This document shows positions 9,310 through 20,000 of a stretch of 64,000 bases of DNA, one piece after another. This stretch comes from Rubrivivax sp. Its GTDB lineage: Bacteria; Pseudomonadota; Gammaproteobacteria; Burkholderiales; Burkholderiaceae_C. Position 1 is the first letter of the stretch. Every line of letters begins with the position of its first letter. A program made the position numbers and the translations under genes. Under the pieces are notes generated by a model. It had not been told where the DNA came from and did no database searches. It was given only the letters and a program-made list of their open reading frames with translations. The stretch is taken from the NCBI GenBank assembly GCA_019635285.1, contig JAHBZS010000004.1, positions 1 to 64,000 on the forward strand, given 5' to 3'.

Positions 9310-11247
9310 ATGCTGATGCGCCGCTACGAGATGCCTTGGCGGCGCGCCTACGAAACCTATGCCGGCGCGGTCTGGCTGATGGCCATGGCCTTCTTCGCTG
9401 CCGTCGGCGCCACCCATAAACTGCCGCTCCCGCTGGCCTTGCCGCTGGCGCTGCTGTGTTTCGCCATGGGCTTGCTGCGTATCGCACAGGGCGTACACAC
9501 GCTGATATTGCGGGCGTCGCTGTCGGGCCGCGCCATCCAGGTCATCGGCACCGGCGAACTGGCCCGCTGGTGCCGTCAACCTGACCAGGTATTCCTCGGC
9601 TTCGGATTCGAGTGGCGGCCGGTGCATTCGCAGCGCCTGTACGAACTGGCCAAGGTCGATTACCGCGAGTTCGCCGTCTCCCCTCGCCTGCTGGCGCTGC
9701 TGGGCTACGACCCGCGGCCGCAGCCCGACGCCGAGATCGGCCTGCCGTACATCCACGGTGTCGAGCCGCGCGAGCTGCCGCTGCACCGGCCGCTGCAGAA
9801 CTTCGAGGGTGGCACGTTGCTGGTCGGCACCACCCAGTCGGGCAAGGGCGTCGCGCTGGCCAGCCTGATCACCCAGGCGGTGCGCCGCGGCGACGTCGTC
9901 ATCGTCATCGACCCGAAGAACAGCCGCCGCCTGAAGCGCGTGACCCAACGCGCCTGCCAGGACTGGCGCGAGCCGGACACCTTCCTGGAGTTCCACCCCG
10001 CCTTCCCCGAGGCCGGCGTGCGCCTGGACTTCACCTTCAACTGGCAGAAGCCCACCGAGATCGCCTCGCGCATCCAGTCGATCATGCCGCCGGACACGGC
10101 CGGCGCCTTCTCCGCATTCGGCTGGGATGCCGTCAACGTGGTGGTGCAAGGCCTGGTCGAACTGGAAGAACGGCCGAACCTAGTCAAGCTCACCAAGTAC
10201 ATCGAAGGCGGCATCGAGCCGGTGCTGGAAGGCACGCTGCGCCGCTACTACGAGCGTACGCTGGGCGCCGGCTGGCGCGAGCTACCGGAGATGAAGAAGC
10301 TGCTGCACGACGCGCACCGCGGCAACCTGAAGCGCCCGTCCGAGGCGGCCAGTGCCGACCTGCTGGCCTTCGTCGCGTACTACGAGCACCACGTCGCGCA
10401 GTCGCAGCGCCACAAGGTCATCGACGCGCAGGTGCGCACCTTCCGCCACAACCGCGAGCACTACCAGAAGATCACCGCCAACCTGCTGCCGGTGCTGTCG
10501 ATGCTGACTTCGGGCGATCTGGGCCGCAGCCTGTCGCCCGAGCCCTTCGATGCCGACGACCGGCGGCCGATCATGAACTTCGAGAAGATCGAGCGTGCCG
10601 GGCACGTGCTCTACATGTGCCTGGATTCGCTGCCCGATCCTTCGGTGGCCACCGCCATCGGCGCGCTGGCGCTGGCCGACCTGGCCGCGCGCGCCGGCAT
10701 GCGCTACAACCTGGGCGGCTACCGGCGCATCTCGCTGTTCGTCGACGAGGTCTCGAACGTCATCAACCAGCCGTTGATCGAGATCCTGAACAAGGGCGCC
10801 GAGGGCGGCATCTTCACCACCTGCGCGATGCAGACGCTGGCCGACCTGGCCAGGCGCCTGGGCAGCGAACACGCCGCGCGCATGGCGCTGGGCAACCTGA
10901 ACAACCTGATCGCGCTGCGCTCGAAGGACCGGCCGACGCAGGACTTCGTGGTGGAGACCTTCGGCAAGACCGCCATCCACTCGCTGCGCGTGGGCCTGAG
11001 CAGCGGCGCCGACGCGCACCTGGGCGACTTCTCTTCGAGCTACTCGACCCAACTGACCGAGAGCTTCGAGGAGATGGTGCCGGCCGAGGTGCTGGGCAAG
11101 TTGCCGAACCTGCAGTACTTCGCCTCGGTGTCGGGTGGGCGGATCATCAAGGGGCGGTTTCCGATCCTCGATCCCGATGCGACAGCATCCGAGGCGACGT
11201 CCAGACCGCCGCAGGCGCAGGCACTCAGCCCCGGTCAGGTGCCGTGA
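9310..11247 (+). CDS. traD: Conjugative coupling ATPase TraD (SXT/TOL type)
   Basis: This type IV coupling protein delivers the relaxase-DNA complex to the secretion channel. It has 645 residues. Two membrane helices lie near the N-terminus (about 17-60). The Walker A motif GTTQSGKG is at about residue 175 and the Walker B LFVDEVSN at about 477. Downstream motifs such as AMQTLADLARRLGS and LRSKDRPTQDFV fit the VirD4/TraD family of SXT- and TOL-like elements. It starts one base after the traI stop, and its stop overlaps the next gene's start. The order traI-traD-DUF4400 protein is the conserved DNA-processing module of MobH/F-type elements. Confidence 0.92.
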   Translation: MLMRRYEMPWRRAYETYAGAVWLMAMAFFAAVGATHKLPLPLALPLALLCFAMGLLRIAQGVHTLILRASLSGRAIQVIGTGELARWCRQPDQVFLGFGFEWRPVHSQRLYELAKVDYREFAVSPRLLALLGYDPRPQPDAEIGLPYIHGVEPRELPLHRPLQNFEGGTLLVGTTQSGKGVALASLITQAVRRGDVVIVIDPKNSRRLKRVTQRACQDWREPDTFLEFHPAFPEAGVRLDFTFNWQKPTEIASRIQSIMPPDTAGAFSAFGWDAVNVVVQGLVELEERPNLVKLTKYIEGGIEPVLEGTLRRYYERTLGAGWRELPEMKKLLHDAHRGNLKRPSEAASADLLAFVAYYEHHVAQSQRHKVIDAQVRTFRHNREHYQKITANLLPVLSMLTSGDLGRSLSPEPFDADDRRPIMNFEKIERAGHVLYMCLDSLPDPSVATAIGALALADLAARAGMRYNLGGYRRISLFVDEVSNVINQPLIEILNKGAEGGIFTTCAMQTLADLARRLGSEHAARMALGNLNNLIALRSKDRPTQDFVVETFGKTAIHSLRVGLSSGADAHLGDFSSSYSTQLTESFEEMVPAEVLGKLPNLQYFASVSGGRIIKGRFPILDPDATASEATSRPPQAQALSPGQVP

Positions 11248-11867
11248 TCCGCGTCGTGGCAGTCGTCTCGCTGCTGTGCCTGCTGGTGCTGGTGCTGTAT
11301 CTGCCGTCGGCGCATCCGCCGGAGCGCTTCCTGGCTCAACTGCGCATCGAGCATCAGGCCACGGCGGAGTTCTGGGGTGAAGCCCCGGCGCTGCGCATCC
11401 TGTCCCTGGCGCTCGGCATGCAGGACGCGGCACGCCAGGCCACGCCCGTGCCTTCGGCGGCCGATGCGCCTCCCTCCACCGCGTTGGGGGGCGCCGTGGC
11501 CCACGAGATGGCATCGGTCAACCAGCGGCTGTTCGACAACGCCTACTTCCGCTCCATCGACGCACTGGTGCTGTTGGCGGCCTTCAGGCTGTCGACCTTG
11601 CTGGAATGGTTGCCGTGGCTGGCGGCGTTTGCGCTGGCCGTGCTGGCAGACGGAGGGATCGTGCGCCTGATCAAGTCCAAGGAGTTCAAGCAGCACGACC
11701 CGGAGCTGTTCGCGCTCTACGCCTGCCTGGCGATCGTCGTGGCCTGCGCCACCGTGGTCGGATTCGTCGTTCCCCTGAGCTTGCATCCGCTGGTGATGCC
11801 CGGCATTCCTATCGCCATCAGCGTGCTGCTGAGCCGGGCGCTAGCGAGTTTTCACCGGCGGGCATAG
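11244..11867 (+). CDS. Integrating-element membrane protein (DUF4400-type)
   Basis: This 207-residue membrane protein starts with GTG, overlapping the traD stop by 4 bases. It has an N-terminal membrane segment (VVAVVSLLCLLVLVLYL), a periplasmic or loop stretch with Ala/Pro-rich sequence, and three further membrane segments in the C-terminal half (around LLEWLPWLAAFALAVL, ACLAIVVACATVVGFVV and the final helix). The same gene sits directly after traD in many SXT-like and related integrative elements. Its exact job is not established; a role at the membrane together with TraD is a reasonable inference. It closes this transfer module: the next genes are defence cargo. Confidence 0.75.
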   Translation: MIRVVAVVSLLCLLVLVLYLPSAHPPERFLAQLRIEHQATAEFWGEAPALRILSLALGMQDAARQATPVPSAADAPPSTALGGAVAHEMASVNQRLFDNAYFRSIDALVLLAAFRLSTLLEWLPWLAAFALAVLADGGIVRLIKSKEFKQHDPELFALYACLAIVVACATVVGFVVPLSLHPLVMPGIPIAISVLLSRALASFHRRA

Positions 11868-11902
11868 CGTGCGACGCCTGGGGTCCGTGGCAAGCTACGC
11901 GC

Positions 11903-12721
11903 ATGCGCCGTGAAATACCCCAAGCCGCCCTGACCATAGTCGCCGAGTACGCCTCGCAATGCGAAACGCATGCCACGCTCGATAGTCTGCTGATCCATGC
12001 AGGCTGTCCCGGCGATCCGCCGGAGGGCAGCAAGCTTGCCAAAGCTCTTGCATGGCTTCGCATCGCCAACAAGCGGGACGACATCGATCCGCTTGGCGTT
12101 CTCGGTAAGGTAGTCGAAGGGTACATGGATCGAGAGTTCGGTCCGAGCGACTGGGGTGCCGACTCGGCCGAGGAATTTCGCGGCAAGCTTCGCAAGGCCT
12201 TGGCAGCGGCTGGCCTGCACTATCGGTCCGGTGGAATCATCACAACGTCGCTCGGGGTGCCCACGCGCACACTCGAGAACTTCATTCGCGAACGCGACAT
12301 GCGTGGCATATCCGAGGAGTTCGAGCGTGCGGCCAGCAAGGCTGACCTCGAGCCGCGCGAGGCGGTCTCGGCTGCGGCGAACATCCTCGAATCGCTGTGC
12401 AAACACTACATCGAGGATCGCGAATTGGCGATGCCCGCGAAGCAAACGCTGTCCGATCTGTGGGGCGTCGTTCGAAAGGACCTCGGGTTCGATCCTTCTC
12501 AAGTCGCAGACGATGACCTGCGCACCATCCTCACGGGTCTGATTCAGGTCGTGCAAGGCCTCGGGGCCTTCCGCACCCACGCGAGCAGTGCTCACGGCGC
12601 TGGACCGAAGTCGTATCGGCTCGAACCCCGGCATTCGCGCCTTGCGGTGCACGCCGCCCACAGTGCTGCCCTCTTCATGCTCGAAACCTGGGACAAGAAG
12701 GCGCGGCGCGAGCCCAGGTAG
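11903..12721 (+). CDS. Abortive-infection (Abi_C-type) family protein
   Basis: This 272-residue soluble protein starts at ATG 11903, 36 bases after the DUF4400 gene. The C-terminal half (about 145-265) resembles the Abi_C domain: a helical region with AANILESLCKHYIE, then GLGAFRTHASSAHGAG, then a final helix with HAAHSAALFMLE. The R-(T/N)-x-x-x-x-x-H-G pattern is characteristic. Proteins with this domain are annotated as abortive-infection family members in bacterial defence islands, though most are untested. The N-terminal part (1-140) is not recognised. It is next to a type I restriction-modification operon, which supports a defence role. It is probably transcribed with or just before hsdM, 37 bases downstream. 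Confidence 0.65.
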   Translation: MRREIPQAALTIVAEYASQCETHATLDSLLIHAGCPGDPPEGSKLAKALAWLRIANKRDDIDPLGVLGKVVEGYMDREFGPSDWGADSAEEFRGKLRKALAAAGLHYRSGGIITTSLGVPTRTLENFIRERDMRGISEEFERAASKADLEPREAVSAAANILESLCKHYIEDRELAMPAKQTLSDLWGVVRKDLGFDPSQVADDDLRTILTGLIQVVQGLGAFRTHASSAHGAGPKSYRLEPRHSRLAVHAAHSAALFMLETWDKKARREPR

Positions 12722-12757
12722 GAATGGCGTTGTTCGAGGGGCAGATATCCTCCCCCC

Positions 12758-14605
12758 ATGAACCAATCCGCCCTCTCCGCCTTCATCTGGTCGGTCGCCG
12801 ACCTGCTGCGCGGCGACTACAAGCAGTCCGAGTACGGCAAGGTGATCCTGCCCTTCACCGTGCTGCGCCGGCTCGACTGCGTGCTCGAAGCCACCAAGCC
12901 GGCGGTGCTGGCCGAACTGGCCAAGCGCCAGAAGCTCGGCGTCAACCCCGAGCCATTCCTGCTGCGCGCCACCGGCGACCTGAAGTTCTTCAACACCTCG
13001 CCGCTGGACATGAAGAAGCTGGTCGGCGACGCCGATCACATCAAGGAGAACCTCTACGCCTACATCCAGGCCTTCTCGGCGGACGTGCGCGACATCTTCG
13101 AGTGCTTCGACTTCTACGTGCAGATCGAGCGCTTGGCCAAGGCCGGGCTGCTGTACCAGGTGACGCAGCGCTTCGCGCAGGTGGACCTGCACCCCAAGGC
13201 GGTGGGCAACACCCAGATGGGCGCCGTCTTCGAAGAGCTGATCCGCCGGTTTGCCGAGATCAGCAACGAAACCGCCGGCGAGCACTTCACGCCGCGCGAA
13301 GTGATCCGCCTGATGGTGGACCTGCTCTTCATCGAGGACAGCGACGTGCTCAGCCAACCCGGCGTGGTGCGCACCCTGTACGACCCCACCGGCGGCACCG
13401 GCGGCATGCTGTCGGTGGCCGCCGAGTACCTGGCGCAACTGAACCCGAAGGCGCGGCTGACGCTCTTTGGCCAGGAACTCAACCCCGAGTCCTACGCCAT
13501 CTGCAAGGCCGACATGCTGATCCGCGGCCAAGACATCAGCCACATCGTGCTCGGCAACACCCTGTCCGACGACGGCCTGCTGGGCAAGCTGTTCGACTAC
13601 ATGCTGTCGAACCCGCCCTTCGGCGTGGAGTGGAAGAAGATCGAGAAGGCCATCCGCGACGAGTACCAGAAGCTCGGCTACAGCGGCCGCTTCGGCCCCG
13701 GCCTGCCGCGCGTGTCGGACGGCTCGCTGCTGTTCCTGCTGCATCTGCTGAGCAAGATGCGCCCGGCCAAGGACGGCGGCAGCCGCTTCGCCATCGTGCT
13801 CAACGGCTCTCCGCTGTTCACCGGCGGCGCCGGCAGCGGCGAAAGCGAGATCCGCCGCTACGTGCTGGAGAACGACCTGGTCGAGGCCATCATCGGTCTG
13901 CCCGCCGACATGTTCTACAACACCGGCATCGCCACCTACGTGTGGGTGCTCAGCAACCGCAAGCCGGCGGCGCGCAAGGGCAAGCTGCAGCTCATCGACG
14001 CCAGCGGCTTCTGGCAGAAGATGCGCAAGAGCCTGGGCGCCAAGCGCAAGGAGATGAGCGAGGCGCACATCGCCGATGTCACGCGCCTGTTCGGCGGCTT
14101 CGTCGAGGCGGACTGGGTGACGCTGCTCGACGCGCAAGGCAAGGCGGTCGGCAGCCAGGTCGTGCCCGCGGGCACGCCGCTGCCCGCCGCCTCGGCTGGC
14201 GGCAAGCTCGGAAGAGCGCCGCTGTCGCGCATCTTCCGCAATCAGGACTTCGGGTACCGCAGCATCACCGTCGAGCGTCCGCTGCGCGATGCCGGCGGCC
14301 GCGTGGTGCTCGGCGAAAAGGGTAAGCAGAAGGGCAAGCCGCAGCCCGACCCCGCGCTGCGCGACACCGAGAACGTGCCACTGTCCGAAGACGTGCAGCG
14401 CTACTTCGAGCGCGAGGTCAAGCCCCACGCGCCCGACGCCTGGATCGACCCCGACAAGACGAAGATCGGCTACGAGATCCCGTTCAACCGGCACTTCTAC
14501 GTCTTCGAGCCGCCGCGTCCGCTGGCAGTGATCGATGCCGAGCTGCGCCAGGTCACCGGCCGCATTCAAGGGCTCCTGGCCACGCTGGACTCGGAGCCGG
14601 CATGA
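12758..14605 (+). CDS. hsdM: Type I restriction-modification methyltransferase subunit HsdM
   Basis: This N6-adenine DNA methyltransferase subunit has 615 residues. An N-terminal helical HsdM_N region starts [15 protein letters not shown]. The SAM-binding motif [10 protein letters not shown] lies at about residue 209, and the catalytic NPPFG at about 286. It forms a modification complex with HsdS, and with HsdR the full restriction enzyme. The stop overlaps the start of hsdS by 4 bases. A spacer rich in Lys/Gly/Pro precedes the C-terminal region, where the protein contacts HsdS. Nothing suggests inactivation. Confidence 0.93.
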   Translation: MNQSALSAFIWSVADLLRGDYKQSEYGKVILPFTVLRRLDCVLEATKPAVLAELAKRQKLGVNPEPFLLRATGDLKFFNTSPLDMKKLVGDADHIKENLYAYIQAFSADVRDIFECFDFYVQIERLAKAGLLYQVTQRFAQVDLHPKAVGNTQMGAVFEELIRRFAEISNETAGEHFTPREVIRLMVDLLFIEDSDVLSQPGVVRTLYDPTGGTGGMLSVAAEYLAQLNPKARLTLFGQELNPESYAICKADMLIRGQDISHIVLGNTLSDDGLLGKLFDYMLSNPPFGVEWKKIEKAIRDEYQKLGYSGRFGPGLPRVSDGSLLFLLHLLSKMRPAKDGGSRFAIVLNGSPLFTGGAGSGESEIRRYVLENDLVEAIIGLPADMFYNTGIATYVWVLSNRKPAARKGKLQLIDASGFWQKMRKSLGAKRKEMSEAHIADVTRLFGGFVEADWVTLLDAQGKAVGSQVVPAGTPLPAASAGGKLGRAPLSRIFRNQDFGYRSITVERPLRDAGGRVVLGEKGKQKGKPQPDPALRDTENVPLSEDVQRYFEREVKPHAPDAWIDPDKTKIGYEIPFNRHFYVFEPPRPLAVIDAELRQVTGRIQGLLATLDSEPA

Positions 14606-15963
14606 CGTTGCGGCGGTACGAGCGGTACAAGGACAGCGGTGTCGAATGGCTCGGGGCGGTGCCTGCGCATTGGACGGTGACCCGCCTGAAGTTCATCGCC
14701 CGTGTTCAGACCGGCGTCGCCAAGGGCAAGGACAACACCGGGCACCAGACCGTCATGGTTCCCTACCTGCGCGTGGCCAACGTGCAGGACGGCTATCTCG
14801 ACCTCGAGGACATTGCAACGATCGAGATCCCCGCCGACGACCTGCCCCGCTACCGCCTGCAGGCAGGCGACGTGCTGATGAACGAGGGCGGCGACTTCGA
14901 CAAGCTGGGCCGCGGGCATGTCTGGGACGGCAGCATCGACCCCTGCATTCACCAGAACCATGTGTTCGCGGTGCGGCCATTCGGCGTCAGCTCGCAATGG
15001 CTGAACCTGGTCACGGGCTCGGCCTACGCGCAGTTCTATTTCATGTCGAGGTCGAAGCAGAGCACCAACCTGGCGTCGATCTCGTCGACCAATGTCATGG
15101 AGTTGCCCGTCGTGCTTCCGCCGGCGAAGGAGCAGGGGGCCATCACAGGCTTTCTCGCTTGTGAAGTCGAGAAGATAGAGGCGCTGATCGCCGAACAGCA
15201 GCGACTGATCAAGTTGCTGAACGAAAAGCGTCAGGCGGTCATCGCACACGCGGTCACCAAGGGTCTGAACCCATTGGCGCCGATGAAGCACTCCAGCGTG
15301 GAGTGGCTTGGCAAAGTCCCTTCGCACTGGTCCGTATTGCGGCTGGGAAGCGTCTTTGAGCAAGTCGACGAGCGCGGCGACGACAGCCTTCCAGTGCTGA
15401 GTGTCTCGATTCACGACGGCGTCTCGGACAGTGAACTCGACGACGCGGAACTCGATCGCAAGGTGACTCGTAGCGATGATCGAACCAAGTACAAGCGCGT
15501 CGTCGCCGGCGATCTTGTTTACAACATGATGCGTGCGTGGCAGGGCGGGTTCGGGACGGTGGCGGTCGGTGGCATGGTGAGCCCGGCATACGTCGTGGCG
15601 CGACCGCGAGGCGTCGTGCCGACCGCCTTTATCGAGCGCGTGCTGCGAACACCGAATGCAGTGGAAGAGATGCGAAGGCATTCAAGGGGCGTGACCGATT
15701 TCAGGTTGCGCCTGTACTGGGACGAGTTCAAGAACATCGTCGTGGCATTGCCACCCAGGACGGAGGCAGAGGCAATCGATAAACGTCTCACGGATATCGA
15801 GGCAAAGATGGCCGAAGTCATCTCCGCTGCCGAGGACTGCATTCGCATGCTGCAGGAGCGCCGCACCGCCCTCATCTCCGCCGCCGTCACCGGCCAGATC
15901 GACTTGCGGCAGCCCAGCCCAGCGGAATCGACCTCCACTGCGCACCTGCAACCACACGATTGA
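14602..15963 (+). CDS. hsdS: Type I restriction-modification specificity subunit HsdS
   Basis: This DNA sequence-recognition subunit has 453 residues with two target-recognition halves. Each half begins with a near-repeat: [11 protein letters not shown] at about residue 14 and [11 protein letters not shown] at about 233. Each ends in a long helix with a conserved pattern ([18 protein letters not shown] and a C-terminal [26 protein letters not shown]). The intact two-half architecture predicts a bipartite target. Codon use in the second recognition half is less GC-extreme than in hsdM, as expected for a domain exchanged by recombination. It overlaps hsdM by 4 bases. Confidence 0.92.
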   Translation: MTLRRYERYKDSGVEWLGAVPAHWTVTRLKFIARVQTGVAKGKDNTGHQTVMVPYLRVANVQDGYLDLEDIATIEIPADDLPRYRLQAGDVLMNEGGDFDKLGRGHVWDGSIDPCIHQNHVFAVRPFGVSSQWLNLVTGSAYAQFYFMSRSKQSTNLASISSTNVMELPVVLPPAKEQGAITGFLACEVEKIEALIAEQQRLIKLLNEKRQAVIAHAVTKGLNPLAPMKHSSVEWLGKVPSHWSVLRLGSVFEQVDERGDDSLPVLSVSIHDGVSDSELDDAELDRKVTRSDDRTKYKRVVAGDLVYNMMRAWQGGFGTVAVGGMVSPAYVVARPRGVVPTAFIERVLRTPNAVEEMRRHSRGVTDFRLRLYWDEFKNIVVALPPRTEAEAIDKRLTDIEAKMAEVISAAEDCIRMLQERRTALISAAVTGQIDLRQPSPAESTSTAHLQPHD

Positions 15964-16009
15964 CCGCACGGTCTACAATGCGCTCCTTGGCTCACCCGTC
16001 GCACGCACC

Positions 16010-16399
16010 ATGGCCCACATCACCGCCAACGACCTGAAGACCCGCGGCATCGCTGCCATCGAGGCGTCGCTCGCCGGCGGCCGTACCGAAGCCGTCGTGT
16101 CGGTGCGCGGTGCCGAGCGCTACGTGGTGATGGAGCTCGCCCAGTACCAGCGCTTGCGCGAATGCGAGCTGGAAGCCGCACTGGCCGAAAGCCGGGCCGA
16201 CATCGCCGCGGGCCGCTTCGTGGTCGAGTCGCCGGCCCGGCATGTCGCCCGTTTGCAGACGATGATCGCCGCTGGTGATGACCGCGTGCCCGCCGCCAGC
16301 GCCAAGCGCCGCGCGGCGCCGGCCGCCGCAAGCAAGCCACCGCAGCGCAAGCGCACCGGGCCTGCGGCAAGCAAATCGGCCGGGGCAAAGGCCCGCTGA
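16010..16399 (+). CDS. Phd/YefM-type antitoxin with basic Ala/Lys-rich tail
   Basis: This 129-residue protein has an N-terminal Phd/YefM-like DNA-binding domain (about 1-65): ITANDLKTRGIAAIEASL followed by VSVRGAERYVVMELAQYQRL. The last 40 residues are almost entirely Ala, Lys, Pro, Ser and Arg, resembling a histone H1-like tail; such tails are not part of classic Phd proteins. It lies 46 bases after hsdS and 29 bases before a RelE/ParE-type toxin gene, the usual antitoxin-first order. A TACAAT box at 15974-15979 could be a local -10, but it has no good -35. Presumed role: neutralise the toxin and autoregulate. Confidence 0.75.
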   Translation: MAHITANDLKTRGIAAIEASLAGGRTEAVVSVRGAERYVVMELAQYQRLRECELEAALAESRADIAAGRFVVESPARHVARLQTMIAAGDDRVPAASAKRRAAPAAASKPPQRKRTGPAASKSAGAKAR

Positions 16400-16428
16400 C
16401 CCGGCTGCCTGCCCATCGCGCCCGGGAC

Positions 16429-16704
16429 ATGCCCTACCAGATCGTCTTCACCGAGCGCTACAACCGCATCGCGGCGCGCTTCCTGAAGCGCCACCCGGAC
16501 ATGGCCCGCGCCTATGAAAAGACACTGGCGCTGCTGGAGCTGAACCCGCACCACCCCTCGCTGCGCCTGCACGCGCTGGGTGGCCGGCTGGCCGGCGTGC
16601 ATTCGGTCTCGATCAATCTGTCGTACCGCATCACCCTTCACCTGCTGGTCACCGAGCGCGAGATCATCCCGCTCAACGTGGGCGACCATGACGCCGTGTA
16701 TTGA
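16429..16704 (+). CDS. RelE/ParE-superfamily toxin
   Basis: This 91-residue basic protein has the compact fold pattern of RelE/ParE/YafQ-type toxins: an initial strand (YQIVFTERYNR), two helices (FLKRHPDMARAYEKTLALLE), a strand-turn with LRLHALGGRLAGVHSVSIN, SYRIT, and a terminal strand IPLNVGDHDAVY. The final Gly-x-H-D-x-V/I-Y is common in the YafQ/RelE group. Members inhibit translation by cutting ribosome-bound mRNA or poison gyrase; which applies is not visible. It pairs with the Phd-type gene upstream, and the next antitoxin-like frame begins close to its stop. Confidence 0.78.
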   Translation: MPYQIVFTERYNRIAARFLKRHPDMARAYEKTLALLELNPHHPSLRLHALGGRLAGVHSVSINLSYRITLHLLVTEREIIPLNVGDHDAVY

Positions 16705-16730
16705 GCCGCACACAAGCCAAGGAGGCCACC

Positions 16731-17036
16731 TTGACCGACAGCATTGAAGTCGATGACTTTGGCCGCGACCCGCTGGCCTATGTCGATCAAGTGGCTTCAG
16801 GCCGCGGCGGCCTCGTCATCACCCGGGACGGCAGCCGGGTGGCCGCGCTGGTCAACATGCGCGACTTCGAGATGATCGAGCGAATACGCGCAAGACTCGA
16901 CGAACTGTGTGATCGCCTGGGCCAGGCCTTCGCGGACATATCGGAAGAGGAGGGTCAGCGCTTGATCGATCAAGCCTGTGCCGAAGCGCGCCGCGAGGTG
17001 GCCGCCGAGTGGCGTGCTGCGGGACGTATCCCATGA
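16731..17036 (+). CDS. Second Phd/YefM-type antitoxin-like protein
   Basis: This is a 101-residue protein from TTG 16731, chosen because AAGGAGG (16719-16725) ends five bases upstream; an earlier in-frame TTG at 16701 lacks such a site. The first 50 residues fit the Phd/YefM fold (DPLAYVDQVASGRGGLVITRDGSRVAALVNMRDFEMIER). The rest is a helical, acidic-then-basic extension. No separate toxin follows, because the stop overlaps the hsdR start by 4 bases. It may share the upstream RelE-type toxin, or be an orphan antitoxin adopted as an operon regulator of hsdR. Confidence 0.65.
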   Translation: MTDSIEVDDFGRDPLAYVDQVASGRGGLVITRDGSRVAALVNMRDFEMIERIRARLDELCDRLGQAFADISEEEGQRLIDQACAEARREVAAEWRAAGRIP

Positions 17037-20000
17037 CCCTGCACCGCGAGATCCACTTCGAAGACGAGATCTGCGCCGACCTGGCCGCCGCCGGCTGGTT
17101 GCATGCCGAGGGCGACGCCGCCGCCTACGACCGGGCTCGCGCGCTCTACCCCGCCGACCTGCTGGCCTGGGTGCAGGCCACCCAGCCGGCGGCCTGGGCC
17201 GCGCTGGCCAAGAACCACGGGGCGGCGGCCGAGCCCACGCTGCTGGACCGCCTGCGCAAGAGCCTGGACGACCGCGGCACGCTGGACGTGCTGCGCCACG
17301 GCGTGGAACTGCTGGGCCTGCGCCAGCCGGTGGCGCTGGCGCAGTTCAAGCCGGCGCTGGCGATGAACCCCGACACGCTGGCGCGCTATGGCGCCAACCG
17401 GCTGCGCGTGGTGCGGCAGTTGCGCTATTCGCTGCACCATGAGAACGCCATCGACCTGGTGCTGTTCCTCAACGGCCTGCCGGTGGCCACGGCCGAGCTG
17501 AAAAGCGACTTCACGCAGAGCGTGGACGACGCGGTGGACCAGTACCGCTTCGACCGCGACCCCGTGGTCAAGCACGTCCGCTCGGGCCAGGGGCGCAACG
17601 TCGAGCCGTTGCTGGGCTTTCCGTCCGGCGCGCTGGTGCACTTTGCGGTGAGCCACCAGCACGTGCGCATGAGCACACGGCTGGCGGGCGCGGACACCGT
17701 GTTCCTGCCCTTCGACCGCGGCGACGGCGGCGCGGCCGGCAACCCGCCCAACCCGCAGGGCCACCGCACCGCTTACCTGTGGCGCGAGGTGTGGGCGCGC
17801 GACAGCTGGCTGGAGATCATCGGCCGCTACCTGGTGGCGCAGCGCGACGACAAGAAGCGGCTCGAGGCCGTGATCTACCCCCGCTACCACCAGCTCGACG
17901 CCACGCGGCGCCTGCTTGCGGCGGTGCTGCGCGACGGGCCGGGCGGCAAGTACCTGATCCAGCACTCGGCCGGCTCGGGCAAGACCAACTCCATCGCCTG
18001 GGCCGCGCACTTCCTGGCCGACCTGCACGACGCGTTGCACCGCAAGCTGTTCGACACGGTGCTGGTGGTCAGCGACCGCAACGTGCTCGATGCGCAGCTG
18101 CAGGACGCGATCTTCGACTTCGAGCGCACCGCCGGCGTGGTGGCCACCATCAAGGGCGACGCGGGCAGCAAGAGCGGCGAGCTGGCCGCGGCGCTGTCGG
18201 GCGGCAAGAAGATCGTGGTCTGCACCATCCAGACCTTTCCGCATGCGCTGAAGGCGGTGCAGGAGCTGGCCGCGACGCAGGGCAAGCGCTTCGCGGTCAT
18301 CGCCGACGAAGCGCATTCGTCGCAGACCGGTGAGGCGGCGGCGCGGCTGAAGCAGGTGCTGTCGGCCGACGAGCTGCGCGAGCTGGCCGACGGCGGCGAG
18401 GTCGGCACCGAAGACCTGCTGGCCGCGCAGATGGCCGGCCGTGCGGCCGACAGCGGCATCACCTACGTGGCCTTCACCGCCACGCCCAAGGCCAAGACGC
18501 TGGAACTGTTCGGCACCCGGCCCGACCCCGCGCGCCCGGCCGGCGCCGACAACCTGCCGGCGCCGTTCCATGTGTATTCGATGCGCCAGGCCATCGAGGA
18601 GGGCTTCATCCTCGACGTGCTGAAGAACTACACGCCCTACAAGCTGGCCTTCAGGCTGGCGCACGGCGGGCAGGAGTACGACGAGAAGGCGGTGGAACGC
18701 AGCCAGGCCCTGAAGGGAATCATGCGCTGGGTGAAGCTGCACCCCTACAACATCAGCCAGAAGGTGCAGGTGGTAGTGGAGCACTACCGCGACAGCGTGC
18801 AGCCGCTGCTGAACGGGCACGCCAAGGCGATGGTGGTGGTGAGCAGCCGGCAGGAGGTGGTGCGCTGGCAACTGGCCATCGACAAGTACATCAAGGCGCA
18901 GGGCTACAAGATCGGCACGCTGGTGGCGTTTTCGGGCGAGGTGCACGACCCGGCCTCGGGCCCCGAGCCCTTCAGCGAGACCAGCGCGGTGCTCAACCCC
19001 CACCTGCGCGGCCGCGATATGCGCGAGGCCTTCGGCACCGACGAGTACCAGATCCTGCTGGTGGCCAACAAGTTCCAGACCGGCTTCGACCAGCCGCTGC
19101 TGTGCGGCATGTACGTGGACAAGCGGCTGGCCGGCATCCAGGCGGTGCAGACCTTGTCGCGCCTGAACCGCGCCTACCGCGGCGCGCATGGCCTGAAGGA
19201 CACCACCTACGTGGTCGATTTCGTCAACGACCCGCAGGAGGTGCTGCAGGCCTTCCAGACCTATTACGCCACGGCGACGCTGGCCGACGTGACCGACCCG
19301 CACCTGGTGTTCGACCTGCGCGCTAAGCTGGATGCGGCCGGCCACTACGACGAGTTCGAGGTCGAGCGCGTGGTGGCGGTGGAGCTGAAGCCCGACGCGA
19401 AGCAGAGCGAACTGACCGGTGCGCTGGAGCCGGTGGTGTCGCGCCTGCTGCACCGCTACAAGGCGGCGCAGGACAGGCTGCGGGCAGCGCAGGCCGTGAA
19501 CGACGCCGCGGCGGCCGACGCGGCGCAGGGGGAGCTGAATGTGCTGCAGCTGTTCAAAGGCGACATGGGCGCGTTCCAGCGCATGTATGCCTTCCTGTCG
19601 CAGATCTTCGACTACGGCAACACCGCGATTGAGAAGCGCTTCATCTTCTTCAAGCGGCTGCTGCCGCTGCTGGAGTTCGGCCGCGAGCGCGAGGGCATCG
19701 ACCTGTCGAAGGTGGTGCTGACGCACCACACGCTGCGTGACCGCGGCAGGCAGGCGCTGGTGCTGCAGGGCGACAAGTACCCGACGCTGGACCCGCTGAC
19801 CGAGGCCGGCGGCGGCGAGGTGCGCGAGAAGGAAAAGGCCTACCTGGCCGACATCATCGAACGCGTGAACGACCTGTTCCAGGGCGACCTGACCGACGAC
19901 GACCGGCTGGTGTACGTGAACAACGTCATCAAGGGCAAGCTGCTGGAATCGGACGTGCTGGCCGAGCAGGCGGCGAACAACTCGAAGGAGCAGTTCGCCA

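Noticed and set aside
11852..14569. Long minus-strand frame opposite hsdM and the Abi_C gene
   Set aside because: Composition is His/Val/Ala/Gln-rich without motifs; the plus-strand genes are clear.
15960..15979. TTGACC followed by TACAAT as a promoter for the antitoxin gene
   Set aside because: Spacer is only 8 bases; the boxes cannot work as a pair, though TACAAT alone might be a -10.
16970..19729. Long minus-strand frame opposite hsdR
   Set aside because: Shadow of the GC-rich hsdR gene; no family resemblance.
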